This document shows, one piece after another, positions 1 to 8,871 of a DNA stretch of 64,000 nucleotides. Numbering within the stretch: position 1 is the stretch's first letter; each line of letters opens with the position of its first letter. The position numbers and the translations under genes are program-made. The stretch comes from Paraburkholderia haematera. GTDB lineage: Bacteria > Pseudomonadota > Gammaproteobacteria > Burkholderiales > Burkholderiaceae. Location: positions 36,636 to 100,635 of the forward strand of contig NZ_CAJNBK010000024.1 in the NCBI RefSeq assembly GCF_905220975.1. The letters are read 5' to 3'. The notes under the pieces are model-generated. The model saw nothing but the letters and a program-made list of their open reading frames with translations. It did not search any database and had not been told where the DNA came from.

Positions 1-558
1 GACAATTACCTCAAAGGGCGCACGCCGGTGCCGTTCGATCTGCTGTACTGGAACAGCGATTCGACCAGTCTTCCGGGCCCGATGTATGTCTGGTATCTGC
101 GCAACACGTATCTCGAGAATCGTCTGCGCGAGCCCGGTGCGTTGACTACCTGCGGCGAGCCGGTCGACCTCTCGAAGATCGACGTGCCCACCTTCATTTA
201 CGGTTCACGCGAGGACCATATCGTGCCGTGGCAAACCGCCTATGCGTCGGCGCCGCTGCTCACCGGGCCGCTGAAGTTCGTGCTCGGCGCGTCGGGTCAC
301 ATCGCGGGGGTGATCAATCCGCCAGCGAAGAAAAAGCGCAGCTACTGGACACTGGAAGGCGACGTCAAGACGTTGCCGGAAAGCACGGACGAATGGTTCG
401 ATCAGGCAACCGAAGTGCCTGGCAGCTGGTGGCCCGAATGGACCACGTGGCTCGACCAGTTCGGCGGCAAGAAAGTGAAGCCGCGCGCCTCTGCCGGTTC
501 CGCTGAATTCCCGGTGATCGAGCCGGCGCCGGGGCGTTATGTACGGCAACGGGAGTAG
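1..558 (+). CDS. phaC: Class I poly(3-hydroxyalkanoate) synthase, 3' part
   Basis: The gene enters from the left edge, so only the last 185 residues are present. PhaC polymerises (R)-3-hydroxybutyryl-CoA into PHB at the granule surface. Two members of the catalytic triad are visible: the Asp in SREDHIVPW and the His in GASGHIAGV, which correspond to the conserved Asp and His of the Ralstonia enzyme. The nucleophilic Cys lies upstream of the window. The C-terminal Trp-rich stretch (SWWPEWTTWL) is typical of class I synthases. The order phaC, phaA, phaB, phaR on the same strand supports the call. Confidence 0.95.
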   Translation, partial: DNYLKGRTPVPFDLLYWNSDSTSLPGPMYVWYLRNTYLENRLREPGALTTCGEPVDLSKIDVPTFIYGSREDHIVPWQTAYASAPLLTGPLKFVLGASGHIAGVINPPAKKKRSYWTLEGDVKTLPESTDEWFDQATEVPGSWWPEWTTWLDQFGGKKVKPRASAGSAEFPVIEPAPGRYVRQRE

Positions 559-691
559 GCTTTAGCGCGCCTCGCGGCGCGGTGTGTCTGGCGGTATGAA
601 TGCGCGCCCGGATGGCAAGGGCGCATGAGCAACAAGATTTTTTAACTTGACGGGCTACGGCGTATTTGGCCGATGTCCGGAGGATATGGAA

Positions 692-1873
692 ATGACTGAT
701 GTTGTGATCGTATCGGCCGCCCGTACGGCAGTAGGCAAATTCGGTGGGTCGCTGGCGAAGATCGCCGCGCCCGAACTCGGCGCCACAGTGATTCGCGCCG
801 TGCTCGAACGCTCTGGTCTGAAGCCGGAGCAGGTCAGCGAAGTCATCCTGGGACAGGTGCTGACGGCAGGCTCCGGACAGAACCCGGCGCGTCAGTCGCT
901 GATCAAGGCGGGGTTGCCCGCGGCCGTGCCCGGCATGACGATCAACGTGGTGTGCGGCTCGGGCCTGAAGGCCGTGATGCTGGCGGCCAACGCGATCATC
1001 GCGGGCGATGCGGACATCGTGATTGCCGGCGGTCAGGAAAACATGAGCGCCGCGCCGCACGTGCTGCCGGGCTCGCGCGACGGTTTCCGCATGGGCGACG
1101 CAAAACTGATCGACTCGATGATCGTCGACGGCCTGTGGGACGTCTACAACCAGTACCACATGGGCGTGACGGCGGAAAACGTCGCGAGAGAATACGGCAT
1201 CACGCGCGAGCAGCAGGACGCGTTCGCGGCGCTGTCGCAGAACAAGGCGGAAGCCGCGCAGAAGTCGGGCCGTTTCAACGACGAAATCGTGCCGGTCGAC
1301 ATTCCGCAACGCAAGGGCGAGCCGCTGCGTTTCGCAACGGACGAGTTCGTGCGTCACGGCGTCACGGCTGAATCGCTATCGGGCCTGAAGCCGGCTTTCT
1401 CGAAGGAAGGCACGGTCACGGCAGCCAATGCGTCGGGCCTGAACGACGGTGCGGCGGCGGTGCTGGTGATGTCCGCGAAGAAAGCCGAAGCGCTCGGCCT
1501 CAAGCCGCTCGCACGCATCAAGGCTTACGCCACCTCGGGTCTGGATCCGAAAGTGATGGGTATGGGTCCGGTGCCCGCATCGCGCCGCTGTCTCGAGCGC
1601 GCGGGCTGGACGCCGGCCGATCTCGACCTGATGGAAATCAACGAAGCGTTTGCCGCGCAGGCGCTGGCCGTGAATCAGCAGATGGGCTGGGACGCGTCGA
1701 AGATCAACGTGAACGGCGGCGCAATTGCGATCGGTCACCCGATCGGTGCGTCCGGTTGCCGGGTTCTCGTCACGCTGCTGCACGAAATGCAGAAGCGCGA
1801 TGCGAAGAAGGGCTTGGCGTCGTTGTGTATCGGCGGCGGCATGGGCGTGGCGCTGGCGCTCGAGCGCGCTTAA
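692..1873 (+). CDS. phaA: Acetyl-CoA acetyltransferase (beta-ketothiolase) of the PHB operon
   Basis: This enzyme condenses two acetyl-CoA to acetoacetyl-CoA, the first step of PHB synthesis. The protein has 393 residues, the usual thiolase length. The acylated Cys is at about position 88 (VVCGSGLKA), the catalytic His is in GHPIGASG, and the second Cys is in CIGGGMG. I chose ATG 692 because a GGAGG lies 8 bases upstream; the alternative ATG at 686 is only 2 bases from it. It lies 133 bases after phaC and 207 bases before phaB. A second thiolase, closer to BktB, is at 7564. Confidence 0.95.
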   Translation: MTDVVIVSAARTAVGKFGGSLAKIAAPELGATVIRAVLERSGLKPEQVSEVILGQVLTAGSGQNPARQSLIKAGLPAAVPGMTINVVCGSGLKAVMLAANAIIAGDADIVIAGGQENMSAAPHVLPGSRDGFRMGDAKLIDSMIVDGLWDVYNQYHMGVTAENVAREYGITREQQDAFAALSQNKAEAAQKSGRFNDEIVPVDIPQRKGEPLRFATDEFVRHGVTAESLSGLKPAFSKEGTVTAANASGLNDGAAAVLVMSAKKAEALGLKPLARIKAYATSGLDPKVMGMGPVPASRRCLERAGWTPADLDLMEINEAFAAQALAVNQQMGWDASKINVNGGAIAIGHPIGASGCRVLVTLLHEMQKRDAKKGLASLCIGGGMGVALALERA

Positions 1874-2080
1874 CGGCGGGCATCGGGCCTGCTCACGTGG
1901 GCTCAGGTAAAAGTTTTTTAGCAGGCGGTAAGCAGGGTTGCCGCGCGGCGCTTCGCAACAGGTGGCGCGCGGCGAGCAGTGGCCTCGTCGGCCGGTCGCC
2001 CGGCGGCAGTGGAGATGAAGCACCAGGCGAGGGAAGAGGCAGCCGGTCGGCGCCTCGAAAACGATAACGGAGTGTAGTTT

Positions 2081-2821
2081 ATGACACAGCGAATTGCGTA
2101 CGTAACGGGCGGGATGGGTGGCATCGGCACGAGCATTTGCCAGCGGCTGCACAAAGAGGGCTTCAAGGTGGTCGCAGGCTGTGGCCCGAACTCGCCGCGC
2201 CGCGTGAAGTGGCTCGAAGAGCAGAAAGCGCTTGGCTACGATTTCATTGCGTCCGAAGGCAACGTCGGCGACTGGGAATCGACCAAGGCAGCCTTCGACA
2301 AGGTCAAGGCCGAAGTCGGCGAGGTTGATATTCTGGTGAACAACGCCGGTATCACGCGCGACGTCGTATTCCGCAAGATGACGCACGAAGACTGGACGGC
2401 GGTGATCGACACCAACCTGACCAGCCTGTTCAACGTCACCAAGCAGGTGATCGACGGTATGGTCGAGCGCGGTTTCGGGCGAGTCATCAACATTTCGTCG
2501 GTGAACGGCCAGAAGGGGCAGTTCGGTCAGACCAACTACTCGACCGCGAAGGCCGGCATTCACGGCTTCACGATGTCGCTAGCGCAGGAAGTGGCCACTA
2601 AAGGCGTGACGGTGAACACCGTGTCGCCGGGCTACATCGGCACGGATATGGTCAAGTCGATCCGCCCGGACGTGCTGGAAAAGATTGTGGCGACGATTCC
2701 GGTGCGCCGTCTCGGCCAGCCGGACGAAATCGGTTCGATCGTGGCATGGCTCGCCTCCGACGAATCGGGTTTCTCGACAGGCGCTGACTTTTCGCTGAAT
2801 GGCGGTTTGCATATGGGCTGA
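2081..2821 (+). CDS. phaB: Acetoacetyl-CoA reductase
   Basis: This is an NADPH-dependent short-chain dehydrogenase of 246 residues that makes (R)-3-hydroxybutyryl-CoA for PhaC. The N-terminal nucleotide-binding glycines are in VTGGMGGIG and the NNAG motif follows. The catalytic Ser is in NISSVNG and the YxxxK pair is in YSTAKAG. A GGAG lies 10 bases before the ATG. It sits between phaA and phaR as in other Burkholderiaceae. Confidence 0.96.
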   Translation: MTQRIAYVTGGMGGIGTSICQRLHKEGFKVVAGCGPNSPRRVKWLEEQKALGYDFIASEGNVGDWESTKAAFDKVKAEVGEVDILVNNAGITRDVVFRKMTHEDWTAVIDTNLTSLFNVTKQVIDGMVERGFGRVINISSVNGQKGQFGQTNYSTAKAGIHGFTMSLAQEVATKGVTVNTVSPGYIGTDMVKSIRPDVLEKIVATIPVRRLGQPDEIGSIVAWLASDESGFSTGADFSLNGGLHMG

Positions 2822-2955
2822 GTCATCGGCGCGCTGCTCACAAGGCGGCGTGCTTCTGCTCAGATGGTTCCGGCGGCGTCTCGACTGTGCGATTACCCGA
2901 TTGCGCAGCCGGCATGACGCCGTTTCCGCGCTCAACTTGCGCTCAAAGGCGTTAC

Positions 2956-3573
2956 ATGACTACTACTACAAAGAAAACAGCCGAACGATTGATCAAGAAG
3001 TATCCGAATCGTCGACTCTACGATACCGAGACGAGCACGTACATCACGCTGACGGATGTTAAGCAGCTCGTGCTGGATCAGGAGGATTTCAAGGTCATCG
3101 ATGCGAAGAGCAACGAGGACCTGACGCGCGCCATCCTGTTGCAGATCATTCTCGAAGAGGAGAGCGGCGGCTTGCCGATGTTCTCGTCGTCGATGCTGTC
3201 GCAGATCATCCGTTTCTACGGTCATGCGATGCAGGGCATGATGGGCACGTATCTGGAGAAGAACATCCAGGCCTTCATCGACATTCAGGCCAAGCTCGCC
3301 GATCAGTCGAAGAATCTGTACGAAGGCAAGGCGATGAACCCCGAAGTCTGGTCCCAGTTCATGAACATGCAGGCGCCGATGATGCAGGGCATGATGACCA
3401 GCTATATCGAGCAGTCGAAGAACATGTTCGTGCAGATGCAGGAGCAGATGCAGAACCAGGCGAAATCGATGTTCGCCACGTTCCCGTTCACGCCAGGTGG
3501 GCCGGTGAATGCGGCTGGAGCGCCGGTTGCGCCGGCTAATCCGCAAAGCAATCCGGAGCCGGAGAAGAAGTAA
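2956..3573 (+). CDS. phaR: PHB synthesis repressor / granule-associated regulator
   Basis: PhaR binds DNA and PHB granules and represses phasin genes and its own gene until granules appear. The protein has 205 residues from ATG 2956. The N-terminal PHB accumulation regulator domain starts with KKYPNRRLYD (residues 14-23), followed by the second conserved region around residues 60-110. The C-terminal half is rich in Met and Gln (MQAPMMQGMM, MQEQMQNQ), which fits hydrophobic polymer binding. The last 25 residues are Pro/Ala-rich. Upstream in-frame codons lack a good ribosome site, so ATG 2956 is preferred. Confidence 0.93.
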   Translation: MTTTTKKTAERLIKKYPNRRLYDTETSTYITLTDVKQLVLDQEDFKVIDAKSNEDLTRAILLQIILEEESGGLPMFSSSMLSQIIRFYGHAMQGMMGTYLEKNIQAFIDIQAKLADQSKNLYEGKAMNPEVWSQFMNMQAPMMQGMMTSYIEQSKNMFVQMQEQMQNQAKSMFATFPFTPGGPVNAAGAPVAPANPQSNPEPEKK

Positions 3574-3721
3574 GCGCGCAACGCAACGCCGTTGCCGGCG
3601 CGACGAGCGCACCTTTGCGCGTTCGCCCCACGGCCGCGGCGGCCGGCTGTGCACATTGCGCCAAGGGGCGCCGGATGCGATCGAGGCGGCCGGCGCGCCG
3701 CACGTAAGCGGCCGGCCGCGG

Positions 3722-3920
3722 GCACGGTACAATCGCGGGCTGCATGCGCTGTCTCCGGGTGTGGTTCTCGTGATCCTGCTGCCCCTCAGTGCTTGTTGCG
3801 CCATCCCCATTTTGCCGCCGTCGCCACCGCTGTATGCCCATCCCACTTATGTCGCAGACCCTTTTCCGTGCCGCGCCCACACCTTCGATTCCGAGGGTCG
3901 GTTTTGTCAGCCTTGGTTGA
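3722..3920 (+). repeat. Diverged copy of the rimO promoter and 5' end, upstream of dusC
   Basis: This block resembles 4999-5200, the promoter, leader and first codons of rimO. Shared landmarks in the same order are GGTACAAT, the CTCCGGG run, the CCCCAT leader segment, the TCACCGCT/GCCACCGCT segment and TATGTCGCAGACC. The copy contains an ATG at 3849 that translates as 23 codons closely matching RimO residues 1-23 (ending VGFVSLG) and then hits TGA at 3918. It thus behaves as a fossil rimO start and probably still supplies the promoter (TACAAT at 3728) for dusC, 40 bases downstream. Confidence 0.85.
3849..3920 (+). pseudogene. Fossil N-terminus of rimO (23 codons then stop)
   Basis: The frame starts MSQTLFRAAPTPSIP and continues to VGFVSLG before a TGA at 3918. 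The real rimO at 5129 starts MSQTISPAVPTPSTP and also continues to VGFVSLG, then CPKALVDS. The agreement at protein level, with silent and conservative changes, shows a duplication of coding DNA rather than chance. It is too short to have RimO activity. It could still act as a translated leader before dusC. Confidence 0.85.
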
Positions 3921-3959
3921 CCGTCAGATTCGCAAAGGCAGCTTAGGCGCCGTTCTCGC

Positions 3960-5012
3960 ATGAGCCGGCTGTTTCTTGCGCCCATGGAAGGGCTTGCGGA
4001 TTACGTGTTGCGCGACGTGCTCACCGGCACGGGCGGATTCGACGGGTGCGTGTCCGAATTCGTCAGGGTCACGGGCTCGGTGCTTCCCGAACGTGTCTAC
4101 GAGAGAGATACACCCGAGGTCCTCCACGGCGGCCGCACACCCAGCGGCACACCGATGGTGATCCAGCTTCTCGGCAGCGATCCTGAATGGATGGCGCTGA
4201 ATGCGGCCCAGGCGGCCAGTTTGTCGCCGCATGGACTCGATCTGAACTTCGGTTGTCCGGCCAAAGTGGTCAATCGGCACGGTGGCGGTGCGATGCTGCT
4301 GGCGCATCCCGATCAGTTGAACCGGATCGTTGCGTCTGTTCGCGCCGCGGTGCCTGCCGGCATTGCCGTGACGGCAAAAATGCGGCTCGGCGTGTCCGAT
4401 ACGTCGCTCGCGATCGACTGTGCCACGGCGCTGGCCGAAGGCGGCGCGGCCTCCATCGTGGTGCATGCCAGAACACGCGACCATGGCTACCGGCCGCCGG
4501 CCCACTGGGAGTGGATCGCGCGTATCGATGCCGCCGTGGACGTGCCGGTCATTGCCAACGGAGAGGTCTGGACGGTGGCCGACTGGGAGCGGTGCCGGGC
4601 GGTCAGCGGCTGCGCGGACGTGATGATCGGGCGGGGCGCCGTATCGGATCCCTTCCTCGCCTTGCGCATACGCGGACTGATGGACCGGACGCCTTCCGCC
4701 GAGGAGTGGCCGGCCGTGCTGGAGCAGCTCGCTGACTACCTGAGAAAACTGCAAGCCCGTGTCGCGGCCCGCCATGAGCATGGACGCGTCAAAATGTGGC
4801 TCAGCTATCTCAAGCGGACCTGGCCGCAGGCTGCCGAACTGCATGCCGCCATCCGACGCCTGCATGATTCGCGCGAAATTCTCGAGGTGATCGAGCGCGC
4901 GCTGGAATTCAATAACTTGATACCGGCATATCAAGGCGCGGCCCTCGGGCGGCTCGAACCGGCAATGCCTCGCCTCTTGGCCGGCTGTACGCCCGCCAGC
5001 GCGGTACAATAA
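3960..5012 (+). CDS. dusC: tRNA-dihydrouridine(16) synthase
   Basis: This flavoenzyme reduces uridine 16 in the tRNA D-loop with NADPH. The protein has 350 residues, slightly longer than E. coli DusC. The FMN barrel begins LFLAPMEG, the catalytic Cys is at about position 99 in NFGCPAK, followed by the conserved GGGAMLL. HARTRDHGY and the flavin-phosphate loop IANGE...MIGRGA are present. The DusC-type substitutions and the C-terminal helical domain fit this paralogue rather than DusA or DusB. It lies between two copies of the rimO leader and ends about 117 bases before rimO. Confidence 0.93.
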   Translation: MSRLFLAPMEGLADYVLRDVLTGTGGFDGCVSEFVRVTGSVLPERVYERDTPEVLHGGRTPSGTPMVIQLLGSDPEWMALNAAQAASLSPHGLDLNFGCPAKVVNRHGGGAMLLAHPDQLNRIVASVRAAVPAGIAVTAKMRLGVSDTSLAIDCATALAEGGAASIVVHARTRDHGYRPPAHWEWIARIDAAVDVPVIANGEVWTVADWERCRAVSGCADVMIGRGAVSDPFLALRIRGLMDRTPSAEEWPAVLEQLADYLRKLQARVAARHEHGRVKMWLSYLKRTWPQAAELHAAIRRLHDSREILEVIERALEFNNLIPAYQGAALGRLEPAMPRLLAGCTPASAVQ

Positions 5013-5200
5013 AGGGTTGCGTGCGCGGGACGCCCTCCGGGCTGGGTCTTGATGACCATCGGACCCCTTGGCCTTGCCGCACCGTCCCCATTTGTCGCCA
5101 TCGTCACCGCTATACGCCGGACCCACCTATGTCGCAGACCATTTCCCCCGCCGTGCCGACCCCTTCGACTCCGAAGGTCGGTTTCGTCAGCCTCGGCTGT
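4999..5200 (+). repeat. rimO promoter, leader and first codons (parent copy of the repeat at 3722)
   Basis: This is the intact partner of the diverged block at 3722-3920. It holds a -10-like TACAAT at 5005-5010, the leader, and rimO codons 1-24. The two blocks are in direct orientation and flank dusC, so the arrangement is leader copy, dusC, leader, rimO. Confidence 0.8.
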
Positions 5201-6520
5201 CCTAAAGCCCTGGTCGACTCCGAACAGATCATCACGCAGTTGCGCGCCGAGGGTTACGAGATCTCCGGCACCTATGACGGCGCAGACCTTGTGGTCGTCA
5301 ACACCTGCGGTTTCATCGACGAAGCGGTGCAGGAAAGCCTCGACGCGATCGGTGAGGCGCTCAGCGAAAACGGCAAAGTGATCGTCACGGGCTGTCTCGG
5401 CGCAAAGCAGAGTGCGAGCGGCTCGAACCTGATTGAAGAAGTGCATCCGAAGGTGCTGGCCGTGACCGGCCCGCACGCGCTCGGCGAAGTGATGCAGGCG
5501 GTGCACAACCATCTGCCCAAGCCGCACGATCCGTTCATCGATCTGGTTCCGGCTGCCGGCGTGAAGCTCACGCCGCGCCACTACGCGTACCTGAAAATTT
5601 CCGAAGGCTGCAACCACCGCTGCACGTTCTGCATCATCCCGTCCATGCGCGGCGACCTCGTGTCGCGGCCGGTTGCCGAAGTGATGCTCGAAGCGGAGAA
5701 CCTGTTCAAGTCCGGCGTGAAGGAACTGCTGGTGATTTCGCAGGACACGAGCGCATACGGCGTCGACGTCAAATACCGTACCGGTTTCTGGAACGGCAAG
5801 CCGATCAAGACGCGCATGACCGATCTGGTCGGCGCGCTCGGCGAACTCGCGGCGCAATACGGCGCATGGGTGCGCTTGCATTACGTGTATCCGTATCCGA
5901 GCGTCGACGAAGTCATTCCGATGATGGCCGAAGGTCCGTTCAAGGGCCACGTGCTGCCGTATCTGGATGTGCCGTTCCAGCACGCGCATCCCGAAGTGTT
6001 GAAGCGCATGAAGCGTCCGGCCAACGCCGAGAAGGTGATGGAGCGCGTGAAGGCCTGGCGCGAAATCTGTCCCGATCTGACGATCCGCAGCACGTTCATC
6101 GCCGGCTTCCCGGGCGAGACCGAAGAGCAATTCCAGACGCTGCTCGATTTCATTCGCGAGGCGGAACTGGATCGGGTGGGCTGCTTTGCTTACTCGCCGG
6201 TCGAAGGCGCGAGCGCCAACGAACTCGACGGCGCATTGTCCGACGAAGTGCGTGAAGAACGCCGCGCGCGTTTCATGCAAGTCGCTGAAGAAGTGTCGGC
6301 CAAACGGATCGCGAAGAAGGTCGGCAAGACGCTGAAAGTGCTGGTCGACGAGATCAATGCCGACGGCGGCATTGGCCGTACGGCGGCGGACGCGCCCGAG
6401 ATCGACGGTGTTGTGTATATCGCGCCGGCCACCAAGGCGTCGAAGCGCTACAAGGTCGGCGATTTCGTTTCGGTGAAGATCACCGGCGCCGACGGCCACG
6501 ACCTGTGGGGCGAGGTGTAA
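5129..6520 (+). CDS. rimO: Ribosomal protein uS12 methylthiotransferase
   Basis: RimO is a radical-SAM enzyme that adds a methylthio group to an Asp of ribosomal protein S12. The protein has 463 residues from ATG 5129. The N-terminal UPF0004 domain carries Cys residues in SLGCPKALVDS, NTCGF and GCLGAK for one iron-sulfur cluster. The radical-SAM CxxxCxxC is in EGCNHRCTFCIIP, followed by MRGDLVSRP. A C-terminal TRAM domain (VLVDEI to GDFVSVKI) ends the protein. The sugar kinase gene follows after 3 bases, so the two are probably co-transcribed. Confidence 0.96.
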   Translation: MSQTISPAVPTPSTPKVGFVSLGCPKALVDSEQIITQLRAEGYEISGTYDGADLVVVNTCGFIDEAVQESLDAIGEALSENGKVIVTGCLGAKQSASGSNLIEEVHPKVLAVTGPHALGEVMQAVHNHLPKPHDPFIDLVPAAGVKLTPRHYAYLKISEGCNHRCTFCIIPSMRGDLVSRPVAEVMLEAENLFKSGVKELLVISQDTSAYGVDVKYRTGFWNGKPIKTRMTDLVGALGELAAQYGAWVRLHYVYPYPSVDEVIPMMAEGPFKGHVLPYLDVPFQHAHPEVLKRMKRPANAEKVMERVKAWREICPDLTIRSTFIAGFPGETEEQFQTLLDFIREAELDRVGCFAYSPVEGASANELDGALSDEVREERRARFMQVAEEVSAKRIAKKVGKTLKVLVDEINADGGIGRTAADAPEIDGVVYIAPATKASKRYKVGDFVSVKITGADGHDLWGEV

Positions 6521-6523
6521 GCG

Positions 6524-7489
6524 ATGACGGTGAGCATGGCCAGTACGCCGGACGGCCGGCCCCCGGCAAGCCGACCCTCAGAAATCCTCGCGCTCGGCGA
6601 GGCGATGATCGAGTTCAATCAGTCGGCTAAAGATCAGCCGAACTATCTGCAAGGCTTCGGCGGCGATACGTCGAACTTCTGCATCGCGGCAGCGCGCCAG
6701 GGCGCGAACACAAGTTTCGTGTCGGCCGTCGGCAGCGACCATTTCGGGCATCTGTTGATGGATCTGTGGGAACGCGAGCAGGTCGACACGTCGCTCGTGC
6801 GCGTCGATCCGCACGCGTCCACCGGGGTCTATTTCGTTTCGCACGGTCCCGCTGGTCACGCGTTCGACTATCTGCGCGCGGGGTCGGCCGCGAGCCGCTA
6901 CGCGCCGCACGATTTGCCGCTCGATGCGATCGCCGCGGCTAAAGTCATCCATCTGTCCGGCATCAGTCTCGCGATCAGCCTGAGCGCCTGTGACGCAGCG
7001 TTGGCGGCGATCGGGCATGCGCGCGCGAACGGCGTGCGCGTGAGCTTCGACACCAACCTGCGCCTGAAGCTTTGGCCGCTCGCCAGAGCACGCGCGGTGA
7101 TGCTCGAAGCCATTCGTCAAACCGACATTTGCCTGCCGAGCTGGGACGACGTGACCGAGCTCACTGGCTTGACCGGCCGCGACGAGATCGTCGACTTTCT
7201 GCTGTCGCACGGTCCGCGCGTCGTGGCGCTCAAGCTCGGCAAGGAGGGCTCGTACATCGCCACGCCCAACGAACGGCGCGTCGTGCCGGGCCACGTCGTC
7301 AACGCGGTCGATGCGACCGGCGCGGGGGACTGCTTCGGCGGCGCGTTCATCGCGCGTATCGTAGCGGGTGACGATCCTTTTCAAGCGGCGCGTTATGCGA
7401 ACGTCGCCGCGGCACTGTCCACGCAAGGTTACGGTGCGGTCGCGCCGATCCCTTCGCGGGCAACGGTCGAACACATCCTGGCCGGCTGA
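6524..7489 (+). CDS. kdgK: PfkB-family sugar kinase, probably 2-keto-3-deoxygluconate kinase
   Basis: The protein has 321 residues of the ribokinase fold. The start region GEAMIEF and GGDTSNFCIAAARQG are typical of KDG kinases, which phosphorylate 2-keto-3-deoxygluconate before aldol cleavage. The catalytic loop is VDATGAGDCFGGAF with the anion hole and base Asp. The start may be ATG 6524 or 6536; the first 20 residues are Pro/Ser-rich and not part of the fold. It follows rimO by 3 bases. Other PfkB substrates cannot be excluded from sequence alone. Confidence 0.8.
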   Translation: MTVSMASTPDGRPPASRPSEILALGEAMIEFNQSAKDQPNYLQGFGGDTSNFCIAAARQGANTSFVSAVGSDHFGHLLMDLWEREQVDTSLVRVDPHASTGVYFVSHGPAGHAFDYLRAGSAASRYAPHDLPLDAIAAAKVIHLSGISLAISLSACDAALAAIGHARANGVRVSFDTNLRLKLWPLARARAVMLEAIRQTDICLPSWDDVTELTGLTGRDEIVDFLLSHGPRVVALKLGKEGSYIATPNERRVVPGHVVNAVDATGAGDCFGGAFIARIVAGDDPFQAARYANVAAALSTQGYGAVAPIPSRATVEHILAG

Positions 7490-7563
7490 CGGCAACGCGC
7501 CGCGAGGCGCGTCCCACAACCGGCAAGGCCAGATTATCCTGAGACTAAAGAGAGGAGCGAGCG

Positions 7564-8748
7564 ATGCAACGGGACGTAGTGGTGGTAAGCGGTGTACGTA
7601 CGGCAATCGGCGGTTTTGGTGGCAGTCTGAAGGATTTTCCGCCGACTGATCTAGGCGCACGCGTCGTGCGTGAAGCGCTGGCGCGCGCGAACGTGTCGGG
7701 CGACGAAGTCGGCCACGTGGTGTTCGGCAACGTCGTGCATACCGAACCGAAAGACATGTATCTGGCCCGCGTGGCGGCGATCAACGGCGGCGTCGCGCAA
7801 CATGCGCCCGCGCTGACCGTCAACCGCCTGTGCGGCTCGGGCTTGCAGGCGATCGTCTCGGCCGCCCAAAGCGTGCTGCTCGGCGATGCCGACATCGCGA
7901 TCGGCGGCGGCGCGGAAAACATGAGCCGTGCGCCGTATTCCATGCCGGCTGCGCGCTTTGGTCAGCGCATGGGCGATGCGCGCCTCGTCGACATGATGGT
8001 CGGCGCGCTGAACGACCCGTTCCAGTCGATCCATATGGGCGTGACCGCCGAGAACGTCGCGCGCAAATATGAAATCTCGCGCGAAACGCAGGATGCGCTC
8101 GCGCTCGAATCGCATCGCCGCGCGGCCAACGCGATTTCCGCCGGCTACTTCAAAGACCAGATCCTGCCGATCACGATTCCGTCGAAGAAGGGCGACGTCG
8201 TGTTCGATACGGACGAGCACGCGCGTATGAACGCAACGGCCGAAGACTTCTCCAAGTTGAAGCCGGTGTTCGCGAAGGAAAACGGCACGGTGACGGCCGG
8301 CAACGCGTCCGGCATCAACGACGCCGCCGCGGCGGTCGTGCTGATGGAACGCAGCGTCGCTGAAAAGCGCGGTATCAAGCCGCTGGCACGGCTGGTTTCG
8401 TACGCGCATGCAGGTGTCGATCCGGCCTACATGGGCATCGGCCCGGTGCCGGCGACGCGCAAAGCCCTCGAGCGCGCCGGCCTGACGGTCGCCGATCTGG
8501 ATGTGATCGAAGCGAACGAAGCGTTTGCCGCTCAGGCGTGCGCGGTCAGCAAGGAATTGGGCTTCGATCCGGCCAAGGTCAATCCGAACGGATCGGGCAT
8601 TTCGCTCGGCCACCCGATCGGCGCGACCGGCGCACTGATCACCGTCAAGGCGCTGTATGAATTGCAGCGGGTCGGCGGCCGTTATGCGCTGGTGACGATG
8701 TGTATCGGCGGCGGTCAGGGCATCGCGGCGATCTTCGAACGGATCTAG
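7564..8748 (+). CDS. bktB: Acetyl-CoA acetyltransferase, BktB-like beta-ketothiolase
   Basis: This thiolase of 394 residues resembles Ralstonia BktB more than PhaA over its whole length (for example TVNRLCGSGLQAIVSAAQ and YALVTMCIGGGQGIAAIFERI). BktB accepts longer substrates and makes 3-ketovaleryl-CoA as well as acetoacetyl-CoA. The nucleophilic Cys is at about position 90, the His in GHPIGATGA and the second Cys in MCIGGGQG. A GAGAGGAG ribosome site lies just before the ATG. It may provide precursors for copolymer synthesis together with the PHB genes 4 kb upstream. Confidence 0.9.
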   Translation: MQRDVVVVSGVRTAIGGFGGSLKDFPPTDLGARVVREALARANVSGDEVGHVVFGNVVHTEPKDMYLARVAAINGGVAQHAPALTVNRLCGSGLQAIVSAAQSVLLGDADIAIGGGAENMSRAPYSMPAARFGQRMGDARLVDMMVGALNDPFQSIHMGVTAENVARKYEISRETQDALALESHRRAANAISAGYFKDQILPITIPSKKGDVVFDTDEHARMNATAEDFSKLKPVFAKENGTVTAGNASGINDAAAAVVLMERSVAEKRGIKPLARLVSYAHAGVDPAYMGIGPVPATRKALERAGLTVADLDVIEANEAFAAQACAVSKELGFDPAKVNPNGSGISLGHPIGATGALITVKALYELQRVGGRYALVTMCIGGGQGIAAIFERI

Positions 8749-8871
8749 GTCCGAGGCGGGAAAGGCAACGCAAAGCAACGCTAGGCGTCGTCTTTCCCTG
8801 CCGAACGAAGCCCGGCAGTTAGTCAGCAGTCAGCGGGTACAAGCACGTATCGGGCAACAAGGAACGAACGG

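Noticed and set aside
4931..6499. Open frame of about 520 codons opposite rimO
   Set aside because: rimO is clearly real with all cysteine motifs; the antisense product has no recognisable domain.
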